This document shows, piece after piece, positions 45,115 through 53,414 of a stretch of 64,000 nucleotides of DNA. The position numbers and the translations under genes were made by a program. Position 1 is the first letter of the stretch. Every line of letters starts with the position of its first letter. The stretch comes from Streptococcaceae bacterium AF77-01CM03A (GTDB lineage: Bacteria > Bacillota > Bacilli > Lactobacillales > Streptococcaceae). The notes under the pieces were generated by a model. The model did no database searches. It was not told the origin of the DNA and was given only the letters and a program-made list of their open reading frames with translations. The stretch covers positions 372,001-436,000 of the forward strand of contig JAQDDS010000002.1 in NCBI GenBank assembly GCA_027665725.1, written 5' to 3'.

Positions 45115-45996
45115 ATGGCAATCGTTTCAGCAGAAAAATTTGTCCAAGCAGCTCGTGACAACGGTTATGCAGTTGGTGGATTTAACACAAACAACCTTGA
45201 GTGGACTCAAGCTATCTTGCGCGCAGCAGAAGCTAAAAAAGCTCCAGTTTTGATCCAAACTTCAATGGGTGCTGCTAAATACATGGGTGGTTACAAAGTT
45301 GCTCGCAACTTGATCGCTAACCTTGTAGAATCAATGGGTATCACTGTACCAGTAGCTATCCACCTTGACCACGGTCACTACGAAGATGCACTTGAGTGTA
45401 TCGAAGTTGGTTACACTTCAATCATGTTTGACGGTTCACATCTTCCAGTTGAAGAAAACCTTAAATTGGCTAAAGACGTTGTTGAAAAAGCACACGCTAA
45501 AGGTATCTCAGTAGAAGCTGAAGTTGGTACTATCGGTGGTGAAGAAGACGGAATCATCGGTAAAGGTGAATTGGCTCCAATCGAAGACGCTAAAGCAATG
45601 GTTGCAACTGGTATCGACTTCTTGGCAGCTGGTATCGGTAACATCCATGGTCCTTACCCAGCAAACTGGGAAGGTCTTGACCTTGACCACTTGCAAAAAT
45701 TGACAGAAGCTCTTCCAGGATTCCCAATCGTATTGCACGGTGGATCAGGTATTCCTGATGAGCAAATCCAAGCAGCTATCAAACTTGGTGTTGCTAAAGT
45801 TAACGTTAACACTGAATGCCAAATCGCATTCGCTAACGCAACTCGTAAATTTGCTCGTGACTACGAAGCAAACGAAGCAGAATACGACAAGAAGAAACTC
45901 TTCGACCCACGTAAATTCTTGGCTGACGGTGTCAAAGCTATCCAAGCATCAGTTGAAGAACGTATCGACGTATTCGGTTCAGAAGGAAAAGCTTAA
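45115..45996 (+). CDS. fba: Fructose-bisphosphate aldolase, class II
   Basis: 293-residue zinc-dependent glycolytic aldolase. Zn ligands and phosphate sites: IHLDHGHYEDA (about residue 80), EAEVGTIGGEEDG, GIGNIHGPYP, VLHGGSGIPDEQI and VNVNTECQIAF. I chose ATG 45115, preceded by AGGAGGCC, over an upstream in-frame codon. Highly biased codon use (AAC, CGT, GGT). Its last 19 bases are repeated at the far end of the following island, and its 3' end is intact. Confidence 0.97.
   Translation: MAIVSAEKFVQAARDNGYAVGGFNTNNLEWTQAILRAAEAKKAPVLIQTSMGAAKYMGGYKVARNLIANLVESMGITVPVAIHLDHGHYEDALECIEVGYTSIMFDGSHLPVEENLKLAKDVVEKAHAKGISVEAEVGTIGGEEDGIIGKGELAPIEDAKAMVATGIDFLAAGIGNIHGPYPANWEGLDLDHLQKLTEALPGFPIVLHGGSGIPDEQIQAAIKLGVAKVNVNTECQIAFANATRKFARDYEANEAEYDKKKLFDPRKFLADGVKAIQASVEERIDVFGSEGKA
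45978..45996 (+). repeat. Left copy of the island-flanking direct repeat (end of fba)
   Basis: TTCAGAAGGAAAAGCTTAA, including the fba stop codon. It matches 52332-52350 at 18 of 19 positions. Candidate left attachment site. Confidence 0.75.
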
Positions 45997-46019
45997 GAAG
46001 CTTGTAAAAGCTTGATTTA

Positions 46020-46052
46020 ACAGGGTTTATCCGATTTGGATAAACCTTTTTT
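46020..46052 (+). terminator. fba terminator
   Basis: GGTTTATCC-GATTT-GGATAAACC followed by T6. Confidence 0.88.
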
Positions 46053-46205
46053 CTTTATTTTGCCATAAATTTTTTATTGATTATCTAACATTTTTACCTA
46101 TTGAGTAACTAGTACTAGTGTAGGATCGAAAATGTTAAGAAGTATTTTAGTTCTTTTTAGAACCTTGAATTTTTGGAATGTTAAAAAAACTTTGAATTTG
46201 ATTAT

Positions 46206-46241
46206 AAAAACAATGGAATTCCCATTGTTTTTTGTTATAAT
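46206..46241 (+). promoter_or_regulatory. Island promoter overlapped by a perfect inverted repeat
   Basis: AAAAACAATGG-AATTC-CCATTGTTTTT (about 46207-46231) is an 11-base perfect stem ending 4 bases before TATAAT (46236-46241), which has an extended TGT. The repeat covers the -35 zone. It may be an operator, or a terminator that shields the island from fba read-through. AGAGGAGG follows before the helicase ATG. The stretch 46053-46205 is AT-rich and otherwise empty. Confidence 0.6.
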
Positions 46242-46263
46242 AACACTATAAGAGGAGGTTTTT

Positions 46264-49200
46264 ATGAAAACGTTTAAACAAGCATTGGAATCATATCTAA
46301 AATCATTAAATGAAAAACATACTATTTATGTATTAAAAGGCTTTAACTATTGGTTAGATGATCTTGATACAGATTTATTTTTAGGAGGCAAAACTGTAAA
46401 TTCATATAAGAATTTAAAAGAATCTATTAAAGAATTATCTAGTGCGACTAGAGCAATGTTTTTATTGTATGAAAATCTTCTTTATTTATACGATCAAAAT
46501 GCGTTGGGATCTATTGAATTTTTTACACAATATAAATTCATTATAATTGAAAATGATTATTTTGATAGCTATTATCCAGGATTTCGTACTGATTTAGAAA
46601 CAATTAAAAATGATTTCGAAAGTGAAGAAGATAATATAATTCAAAAATTTTATTGTGATATTCAAAAAATAGATAACACTTTATTTATGAATTTTAATGA
46701 AATTCCTGATAAAGAATTTGAGACTATTAAGTTGACAGAAGTAGGAATAAATTTTGAAGTAGATAATAGTCTTGAAATAGAGTTATATAGGAATATAAAT
46801 AACTTGGCACTTCAGGGAATTATTTTTGAGATTTTAAATTTTGGTAAAGGGAAAATTTTATGTGAAAAAGAAGGAGAATATGGTAAAAATATAGGAATAA
46901 TCAGAAAAAAATTTGAATCTATAAATATATTTATTACAGTTAAAGATGATTTTAATAAGCATGATGTTGAAGAGAGTGATTATAAAGAATACCTTGAAAT
47001 TTTACAAAGAAAGAATCAGTCATATAATTTTTTAGATATTCAAATATATCATGCCCCAGATGAAAATACTGAAACAAAAGAAATAAGCCAAGCTGTTATA
47101 ATTGATAGAATAGTGAAGAATTGTATGAAAGCTCAAAAAGAGGAGCAGTTCCGAGATATTTTTGTTACAGCTCCTACCGGTGCAGGGAAGTCTGTAATGT
47201 TCCAAATTCCAGCAATTTATTTGGCAGAAAAAAGTAATCTAGTAACAATAGTCATAAGTCCTTTGATCGGTCTTATGAATGATCAAGTCAATAATATACA
47301 ATCAATGACGAAACTAGCTGAAACAATTAACTCAGATTATACACCGTCACAAAAAGAAAATGTTTTAGAACAAATAAAGAATGGTGATAAATCCATCCTC
47401 TATCTCTCACCAGAGACTTTGCTGTCTAATACAGATATTACAAATCTAATTGGAGATCGGAAAATTGGTTTATTAGTTGTTGATGAGGCGCACATAGTCT
47501 CTACATGGGGGAAATCATTTCGTCCAGACTATTGGTATCTAGGAGAATTTATTTCAAGACTTAGAAAAAGTGAGAAATCTAATCAAAACTTTCCAATTGC
47601 AACCTTTACTGCAACAGCGACGTATGGTAGTAAAGACAATATGTATTTCGACATAATTGAATCACTGAAAATGACTGCCGAAACATTTTTAGGTAGGGTG
47701 AGACGGGATGATATCGATTTTGAGATTACTAGTAAAACTAAAGAGATAAATTATCAAGATGAAAAATTATTAGTAGCAGTTGATAGCATTAATAAGCTTC
47801 AAAAGACAGGAGAAAAAACGCTTGTCTATGTTCCATACAGAAGGCATATAGATGACATATATTCCAGATTAGAAAATCAGGAGAAAATTGGTAAATACTC
47901 TGGTGAGATGTCCTCCGGAGAAAAAAATGAAACACTAGAAAAAATTGTTAGTGGTGAGAAAAATGTCGTGTTAGCAACAAAAGCTTTTGGTATGGGGATT
48001 GATATTAATGATATTAAATATGTATACCATTTTGCTCCAACAGGGAATATCTCTGATTATTTACAGGAAATAGGAAGAGCTGCTCGTGAAAGAGGAATGA
48101 ACGGTGTTGCTCTAACTGATTTCTTTAAAGAGGATTTTCGTTACATTAATCAATTATTTGGAATGTCTGCTATTAAACAATGGCAAGTTATCGCTGTATT
48201 AAGCAAAATTAATGAGCTATATAAGAAACATAAAAAGCGTAATTTTTTGGTTTCGCCAATGGAGTTTTCACATATTTTTGCAAACGAATCAGATACAAGC
48301 AGAATAGATGCTCAGTTAAAAACAGCATTATTGATTATAAAAAAAGATTTTGAATTACTAAATTCTTCAAATTATATTCCATTAATTTTTAAACCGAGAA
48401 GTATGTTTACTAATGCGTATTTTATGATTAAAGATGGTTTTGTTGATAAGTTAGTATCTAGTGATAATTTTAAATATTTTAGAAAAATACAGATGCCAAG
48501 AAATCATACAAATGAAACATGCACAAATCCGGTTAAAGTTGAATATGTCTGGGAAACATATGTACTTGATTTTAAAAAGATGTGGGAAGAAAAATATAAG
48601 GATTTATCTTTTGCAAGTTTTAAATATTCATTTTATAACAATGAATTAAGCAATTTTGATTTTAAAGTTAATGAAGAATTAATCCCTAAAACAATAATTG
48701 AAATAAAATTCGATAAAATTAATTTTAATGATGCAATTATTGAGATGTCTAACATCTTAAATGCATTAAAGGACATTTTTGATGATATTAGGCAATCTAG
48801 AAAGCATTTCACGGTTCGAGAGCTGGCTAATAAACTTAGAGAACGTTTATCATTTAAAAACACATATACTCCAGATCTCTTAGCACAATCAATGATTTAT
48901 ATTTTGAACAATATTGATACGGGTCATTTTGTAAGACAAAATTTTGCAACTTATAATTCACAGACAGATAAGTGGAATATTCAGACAGCTTCTTATGAGA
49001 CTAGAATAAAAAAAATAATAAAACAGGCAAAATCATCACTAACTAGTAACATAAATACTATACAGATTAGTGTTAAAAATAGAAACAGCAACAAAGATAT
49101 TAAAGTGTTATTAGCTCAAATTATTGAAATTCTAGAATTAGCAGAAGTAAATATACGTACAGGAGATAATCCGGAATTTTTTGTACGTGTTAATAACTCC

Positions 49201-49704
49201 AATGCGATTGAAAAAATTATTAACGATAAGTTTTATAAGAGTAAAACGGTTGAGCAGGTTAAAGAGAAACATGATAATTCAACTAGAATAATGGAGTACT
49301 TCTTTACTCAACTTTCAACAAAGGAAGATCGTTGGAATTTTATTGAACAATATTTCTTGGGACATTTAGACACTACAGATAAAAAACAGATAAAGGACAC
49401 TCAGAGACAGTCTAAAAAAGATAATGTCTCTATAACAAATAAAGTTAAATTTTCATATTCTAACTGGGAAGAGGCAAGTGGTATTTCACCTGATGAATTT
49501 TATATTATTAATGAAATACCGATACCTACTTATTTTGGCGGGGAGTTCACATTAAATAATGAGACATATCCTTTTTCATATGTCTGGGAGGATAGAAAGA
49601 TGATTGTGTATAATCCTGAAGAAACAGAAAAATCTATCAAGAACACAAACTGTGAATGGAAAATTATTTCTGAACAGGATTTGAAATTATCTGATTTTAT
49701 GTAA
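46264..49704 (+). CDS. Large RecQ-like DNA helicase (island gene 1)
   Basis: 1146-residue helicase. Residues about 1-290 match nothing I know. The RecQ engine spans about 291-660: Walker A VTAPTGAGKSVMFQIPA (about 300), SPLIGLMNDQV, LSPETLL, motif II VVDEAHIVSTWGKSFRPDY (the RecQ aromatic loop form), TFTATAT, VLATKAFGMGIDINDIKYVYHF, and motif VI LQEIGRAARERG (about 600). The ~480-residue C-terminal part lacks an obvious zinc-binding RQC or HRDC domain. Arg codons are mostly AGA and the gene is much more AT-rich than fba or vnc genes, indicating transfer. It lies 12 bases before the NERD-UvrD gene and probably works with it in phage or plasmid defence; that role is inference. Confidence 0.85.
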   Translation: MKTFKQALESYLKSLNEKHTIYVLKGFNYWLDDLDTDLFLGGKTVNSYKNLKESIKELSSATRAMFLLYENLLYLYDQNALGSIEFFTQYKFIIIENDYFDSYYPGFRTDLETIKNDFESEEDNIIQKFYCDIQKIDNTLFMNFNEIPDKEFETIKLTEVGINFEVDNSLEIELYRNINNLALQGIIFEILNFGKGKILCEKEGEYGKNIGIIRKKFESINIFITVKDDFNKHDVEESDYKEYLEILQRKNQSYNFLDIQIYHAPDENTETKEISQAVIIDRIVKNCMKAQKEEQFRDIFVTAPTGAGKSVMFQIPAIYLAEKSNLVTIVISPLIGLMNDQVNNIQSMTKLAETINSDYTPSQKENVLEQIKNGDKSILYLSPETLLSNTDITNLIGDRKIGLLVVDEAHIVSTWGKSFRPDYWYLGEFISRLRKSEKSNQNFPIATFTATATYGSKDNMYFDIIESLKMTAETFLGRVRRDDIDFEITSKTKEINYQDEKLLVAVDSINKLQKTGEKTLVYVPYRRHIDDIYSRLENQEKIGKYSGEMSSGEKNETLEKIVSGEKNVVLATKAFGMGIDINDIKYVYHFAPTGNISDYLQEIGRAARERGMNGVALTDFFKEDFRYINQLFGMSAIKQWQVIAVLSKINELYKKHKKRNFLVSPMEFSHIFANESDTSRIDAQLKTALLIIKKDFELLNSSNYIPLIFKPRSMFTNAYFMIKDGFVDKLVSSDNFKYFRKIQMPRNHTNETCTNPVKVEYVWETYVLDFKKMWEEKYKDLSFASFKYSFYNNELSNFDFKVNEELIPKTIIEIKFDKINFNDAIIEMSNILNALKDIFDDIRQSRKHFTVRELANKLRERLSFKNTYTPDLLAQSMIYILNNIDTGHFVRQNFATYNSQTDKWNIQTASYETRIKKIIKQAKSSLTSNINTIQISVKNRNSNKDIKVLLAQIIEILELAEVNIRTGDNPEFFVRVNNSNAIEKIINDKFYKSKTVEQVKEKHDNSTRIMEYFFTQLSTKEDRWNFIEQYFLGHLDTTDKKQIKDTQRQSKKDNVSITNKVKFSYSNWEEASGISPDEFYIINEIPIPTYFGGEFTLNNETYPFSYVWEDRKMIVYNPEETEKSIKNTNCEWKIISEQDLKLSDFM

Positions 49705-49716
49705 AGGAGATTAGCA

Positions 49717-51441
49717 GTGGTTCATTTAATACCTAAAAATAGAGATATCAAAGAATTTCATGGTTCGTCTGGAGAAATGCGTCTTTATAATGAATTCAAA
49801 AAACTATCAGATAAATGGTATATATTTCATTCTATTAAATGGTCAAGAATTGTATATAGAAGTGATTTGAATAGAGATTGTTTCAAACAAAGTGAATCTG
49901 ATTTTGTTATCCTTAATCCAGACTATGGACTATTGACGTTAGAAGTAAAATCGGGTGGTTTTGTAATAGAAGATAATAGATTAAAGCAGATTAGAAGAGA
50001 TACTAATGAGGTTGTATCATGTAAAAGTCCAATGGATCAAGCGGATGCTTCAAAGTTTATGTTTCGGAGTATATTGACGGATCATTTTACTAATTTTGAT
50101 GATAGATATCCAGTTCATGCGATGGTTTGGTTAACTGATGTGTCATCTAAGGACATACAAGGCAAATTTCCACACGACTATCATATAAGACAAAACACAT
50201 TTTTTCATGAAGATTTAGAAAATGTTGAAGAAACATTGATAAAATGTTTTGAATTTTATAAAGTTCTTCCCCAAAAGAAGGACAATAAGATTATTGCTAA
50301 AACGATAAATTTGATTGCTCCAGAAGTTAATGCGATTCCTGCTCTACATACTGAAATTGAAGATGAAAATTATTTTATAGATCGTATGACCACACAACAA
50401 GGATATTTATTAGATTATTTGGAAGAACAAAAGATTGCTGCTATTCAAGGAGGAGCAGGGACAGGGAAAACAGTTCTGGCAGTTGAAAAAGCAAGAAGAT
50501 TAAGCCAAAATCAAAAAGTAGTTTATTTATGTTTCAATAGAATGTTAGTCGAATATTTACAGAAAAAGTATAATGAAGAACTACCAAATGTTGATTTTAC
50601 TAATTTATATTCTTTAACAGCAAAAGCATTAAAGAAAGTTAAAGTAGAAAAACAAGATATTTTATATTTCTTAAAACATTTAGAAGATTATACGGATATT
50701 TGGAATTATAATTCAATTATAATTGATGAAGGACAAGATTTTTCAAATGACGAAATTACTGAATTAAAAGAATACCTGGAAATTAGTGATGAAGAAGGAA
50801 GTTTTTATATCTTTTATGATAAAAATCAGTTAGTCCAACAAAGAAATAATTTAGAATGGTTACAAAATATGGACTGTCGTTTAATTCTGTCAATAAATTG
50901 TCGTAATACACAATGTGTTGCAGAAACAGCATTAAGTCCTTTAGGGATCAATGGTGTAAAGACTAAAATGCCAATAAAAGGGGAAATCCCCTTGATGAAT
51001 ATTTCTGATGATGAAAATGATTCTATTGAATGGATTAATAAAAAAATACGTGAGCTGACGGATAATGGGATCAAAAAAGATCAAATTACTATTTTATCTG
51101 TCAAAGGCGAGGGTCAATCTATTTATTCGAATAGAACAAAAATTGGAAATTATTCCATTTCTTCTGAAAAGGAATCGGGGAAAATATTGTTCACAACTGC
51201 TAGAAAATTTAAAGGTTTGGAGTCAGATTTTATTTTATTAGTAGATGTTGATGCTGAAACGTTTAGAGATGAAGAACAAAAAAGATTATTTTATGTTGGT
51301 GCTTCAAGAGCTAGAAACAGATTATTTATTACTTCTGTTGTAAGTGAAGAAGAAGAGAAACAAATGGTGCGAGCAATTACAAATGGAAGCTACGAAAAAA
51401 GAATGAGATTAGCTTCATATTTGAAAGTTACTTTAAAGTAG
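49717..51441 (+). CDS. NERD nuclease-UvrD-type helicase fusion (island gene 2)
   Basis: 574-residue protein. Residues about 12-150 form a NERD (nuclease-related) domain: HGSSGEMRLYNEF with a conserved Glu, QSESDFVILNP with Asp, and LLTLEVKSGGF giving the D-(E)xK core of the PD-(D/E)XK fold. From about 230 a UvrD/Rep-type ATPase follows: IQGGAGTGKTVLAVEKA (about 245), VVYLCFNRML, IIIDEGQDFSNDE, LILSINCRNT, FTTARKFKGLESDFILLVD, and LFYVGASRARNRLFI. Start is GTG after AAAGGAG, which overlaps the stop of the RecQ gene; the two are almost certainly co-translated. AGA-rich codons. Similar NERD-helicase proteins occur in defence islands; a specific named system is not recognised. Confidence 0.87.
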   Translation: MVHLIPKNRDIKEFHGSSGEMRLYNEFKKLSDKWYIFHSIKWSRIVYRSDLNRDCFKQSESDFVILNPDYGLLTLEVKSGGFVIEDNRLKQIRRDTNEVVSCKSPMDQADASKFMFRSILTDHFTNFDDRYPVHAMVWLTDVSSKDIQGKFPHDYHIRQNTFFHEDLENVEETLIKCFEFYKVLPQKKDNKIIAKTINLIAPEVNAIPALHTEIEDENYFIDRMTTQQGYLLDYLEEQKIAAIQGGAGTGKTVLAVEKARRLSQNQKVVYLCFNRMLVEYLQKKYNEELPNVDFTNLYSLTAKALKKVKVEKQDILYFLKHLEDYTDIWNYNSIIIDEGQDFSNDEITELKEYLEISDEEGSFYIFYDKNQLVQQRNNLEWLQNMDCRLILSINCRNTQCVAETALSPLGINGVKTKMPIKGEIPLMNISDDENDSIEWINKKIRELTDNGIKKDQITILSVKGEGQSIYSNRTKIGNYSISSEKESGKILFTTARKFKGLESDFILLVDVDAETFRDEEQKRLFYVGASRARNRLFITSVVSEEEEKQMVRAITNGSYEKRMRLASYLKVTLK

Positions 51442-51484
51442 CAGTATTATTCATACAGCAAGTATTTAATATAGCTATGTTATT

Positions 51485-51513
51485 TTGTTCAGCCTTAAAT
51501 CAAGTATTATAAG
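51485..51513 (+). promoter_or_regulatory. Promoter before island gene 3
   Basis: TTGTTC (51485-51490), 17-base spacer, TATAAG (51508-51513), 40 bases before the ATG at 51553. Confidence 0.55.
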
Positions 51514-51552
51514 TAATAGAAGATTTATTTTTACAAAGAAAGGTAGAAAAAA

Positions 51553-52122
51553 ATGAACCAAAAAGAATTTCAAACAATAATCAATAAGAATTTTGAGCAT
51601 ATTCCAGATTCTCTAATTAATTTCAGTGATGTTAAAGAATGTGAATTTTTAGCGGATTAATTATCATTTATGGGATATGGCCAAAATGCTGAAGGATACT
51701 TTAAACATAACAATGTACCTAATCCATCACAACGATTCCATCTCACAGAAGCGTATTTTGAATATAAATTTAGCAAAGCAAAAGACAAGATAGAAAAGGA
51801 GCTCATTAAAGACTGCGAATTAAGTGGAATTCGATGTCCTCAATTGATGTTGTGGATTGCGGAGATTGTCCAAATACCAGAAGAAGTATTACAAGATGCT
51901 TATAATTATATAGTTAAAGCTGAAGAAGAATTATTTCATAAAAAAGGAATAAATAAAGGTTTACTTGGAGCAGATAAGTATTGGAAAATAATGACAGAGA
52001 ACTCACATATTACATTGAGTGAATTTCGGACGAAATTAAAGTATTTAGAAATATGTAAAATTATTAAAAGTTCTAGTGATTGGTCAGAAATTATTGCAAA
52101 CTGTCAAAGCTTAGATTTCTAA
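51553..52122 (+). pseudogene. Island gene 3, interrupted by one in-frame stop
   Basis: The frame starts at ATG 51553 (MNQKEFQTIINKNFEHIPDS) with GAAAGG upstream, meets TAA at 51658-51660, and continues in the same frame as LSFMGYGQNAEGYFKHN to 52122. Without the stop it would encode about 189 residues, mostly helical and charged, with no motif I recognise (RCPQLMLWIAEIVQIPEEVLQDAYNYIV is the most conserved-looking part). A re-start at ATG 51670 would give 150 residues but lacks a ribosome site. AT-rich like its neighbours, so it belongs to the island. A nonsense mutation or a sequencing error are both possible. Confidence 0.75.
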
Positions 52123-52331
52123 AATAGTTTAAATTTACTTTAATTAAATAATTCTAGCAAACCAGGATTTATGATTTGTGGCAAACAAAAATAAATTTTA
52201 TCCTCATTCTGTACTATTTTTAAAGAACAAAGAGGAATACTGAAGATGCTTTTCTATATGATACGTCTGAATAAAAATCTAATCAAAATGTTTTCGGTGT
52301 ACTAGGAAATACAGATTTTTAATCCGTTATA

Positions 52332-52350
52332 TTCAGAAGGTAAAGCTTAA
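52332..52350 (+). repeat. Right copy of the island-flanking direct repeat
   Basis: TTCAGAAGGTAAAGCTTAA, one base different from the last 19 bases of fba. It carries no coding context here. Candidate right attachment site; the fba-like TAA is retained within it. Confidence 0.75.
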
Positions 52351-52446
52351 TCTAGCTGAACCATACAAAACAGAAACCTGCCCCTGAGGGTGGGTTTTTT
52401 GTTTCTGGATATATACAGATTATACAGGAAAATTCTATAACTTAAG

Positions 52447-52475
52447 TTGCTAAAAGAGTCTAATTTTTGTACAAT
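52447..52475 (+). promoter_or_regulatory. Hydrolase promoter ending 6 bases before the start codon
   Basis: TTGCTA (52447-52452), 17-base spacer, TACAAT (52470-52475); ATG begins at 52482. No ribosome site precedes the ATG, so transcription may begin at the start codon. Confidence 0.6.
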
Positions 52476-52481
52476 AATGCT

Positions 52482-53414
52482 ATGAAAATACTGAAAAAAT
52501 CAGCCCTTGTCCTTCTTACTTTCCTTATCTTGTTTTTAGTAGGGACATTTATCTTTCATCGTATCAGCTTAGAAAAGGAACAAGCCTCTCTAACTCCTAT
52601 GGGTAAAACTGTCCTCGTTAATGGGCACAAAATCAATGTTTACGTTGAGGGGGATGGTCCAGAGACAATAGTAGTTCTATCAGGTGCTGGAATTGCTTCC
52701 CCAATCTTGGACTTTAAGAATGTTTCAGATTCCTTATCAAAAAAATATAAGGTAGTCATTGTGGAGCGGGCTGGCTATGGTTATAGCGAGGATAGTAATC
52801 AGTCCAGAGATGTGATGGAAGTTTTGTCTGAAACTCGTCAAGCTCTTTCTCAGGCTAATGTCACAGGGCCTTTTATTATTCTATCTCATTCAATGGCTAG
52901 TCTTGAAAGTCTGGCTTGGCAGGAAAAGTATCCTGATGAAGTGAAAGCCTTGGTTGGTCTGGATTGGGCATTACCAGCAAGTTATGAGGATTTAAAGGAT
53001 AATCAGGCCTTGCTTACTGTGGCTTATTGGAGCAGTAAGATTGGCTTATTACGCTATTTCCCTGAGTCCTTTTATATAAAAAATCCAACTCTGACTGAAA
53101 CTGAACGACAACAATATAAATTACTAGCATTTAAGCAGTTGATGTCACAAGCCATGCTTCATGAATCCCGTTTAGCAAAGGAAAATGCCAAGAAAGTTCC
53201 ATCTAGCATTAATCCGAAAATTCCAGCCTTATTACTGGTTTCTAACGGTGAAGGCACGACCTTTAGCCAATCAGAATGGCAGCGTTATGCAGAGAAGTTT
53301 TCTAGTGACGAGTCTAATGTTCAAGTCATCTATATGGATGCGCCTCACGAACTTTATCATTATCAAAGTCATGAAATAGTTTCTCAGATTGAAGATTTTT
53401 TAAAGAGTCATTGA
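52482..53414 (+). CDS. Membrane-anchored alpha/beta hydrolase
   Basis: 310-residue protein. An N-terminal membrane helix (ALVLLTFLILFLVGTFIF) puts the enzyme outside the cell. The alpha/beta hydrolase fold is shown by the strand VVLSGAGIASPILDF, the nucleophile elbow ILSHSMASLESL (SHSMA in place of GxSxG, Ser about residue 135), and the C-terminal His in MDAPHELYHYQ. The altered elbow is typical of some hydrolases and does not exclude activity. Substrate unknown. I use ATG 52482; an in-frame upstream start would sit in the promoter. Confidence 0.83.
   Translation: MKILKKSALVLLTFLILFLVGTFIFHRISLEKEQASLTPMGKTVLVNGHKINVYVEGDGPETIVVLSGAGIASPILDFKNVSDSLSKKYKVVIVERAGYGYSEDSNQSRDVMEVLSETRQALSQANVTGPFIILSHSMASLESLAWQEKYPDEVKALVGLDWALPASYEDLKDNQALLTVAYWSSKIGLLRYFPESFYIKNPTLTETERQQYKLLAFKQLMSQAMLHESRLAKENAKKVPSSINPKIPALLLVSNGEGTTFSQSEWQRYAEKFSSDESNVQVIYMDAPHELYHYQSHEIVSQIEDFLKSH

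Larger units (their letters stand above)
52123..52481 (+). other. Right end of the island: gap with fba-end repeat, terminator and promoter
   Basis: 359 bases without a gene. 52123-52331 is AT-rich and I find no remnant of a known gene. TTCAGAAGGTAAAGCTTAA at 52332-52350 repeats the end of fba. A terminator (about 52372-52405: GAAACC..CCTGAGGG..GGTTTTTTGTTTC) follows, then the hydrolase promoter. Confidence 0.7.

Noticed and set aside
46053..52350. Integrase, transposase or IS ends for the island
   Set aside because: Looked for in all frames and at the borders; only the fba-end direct repeat is present, with no recombinase and no terminal inverted repeats.
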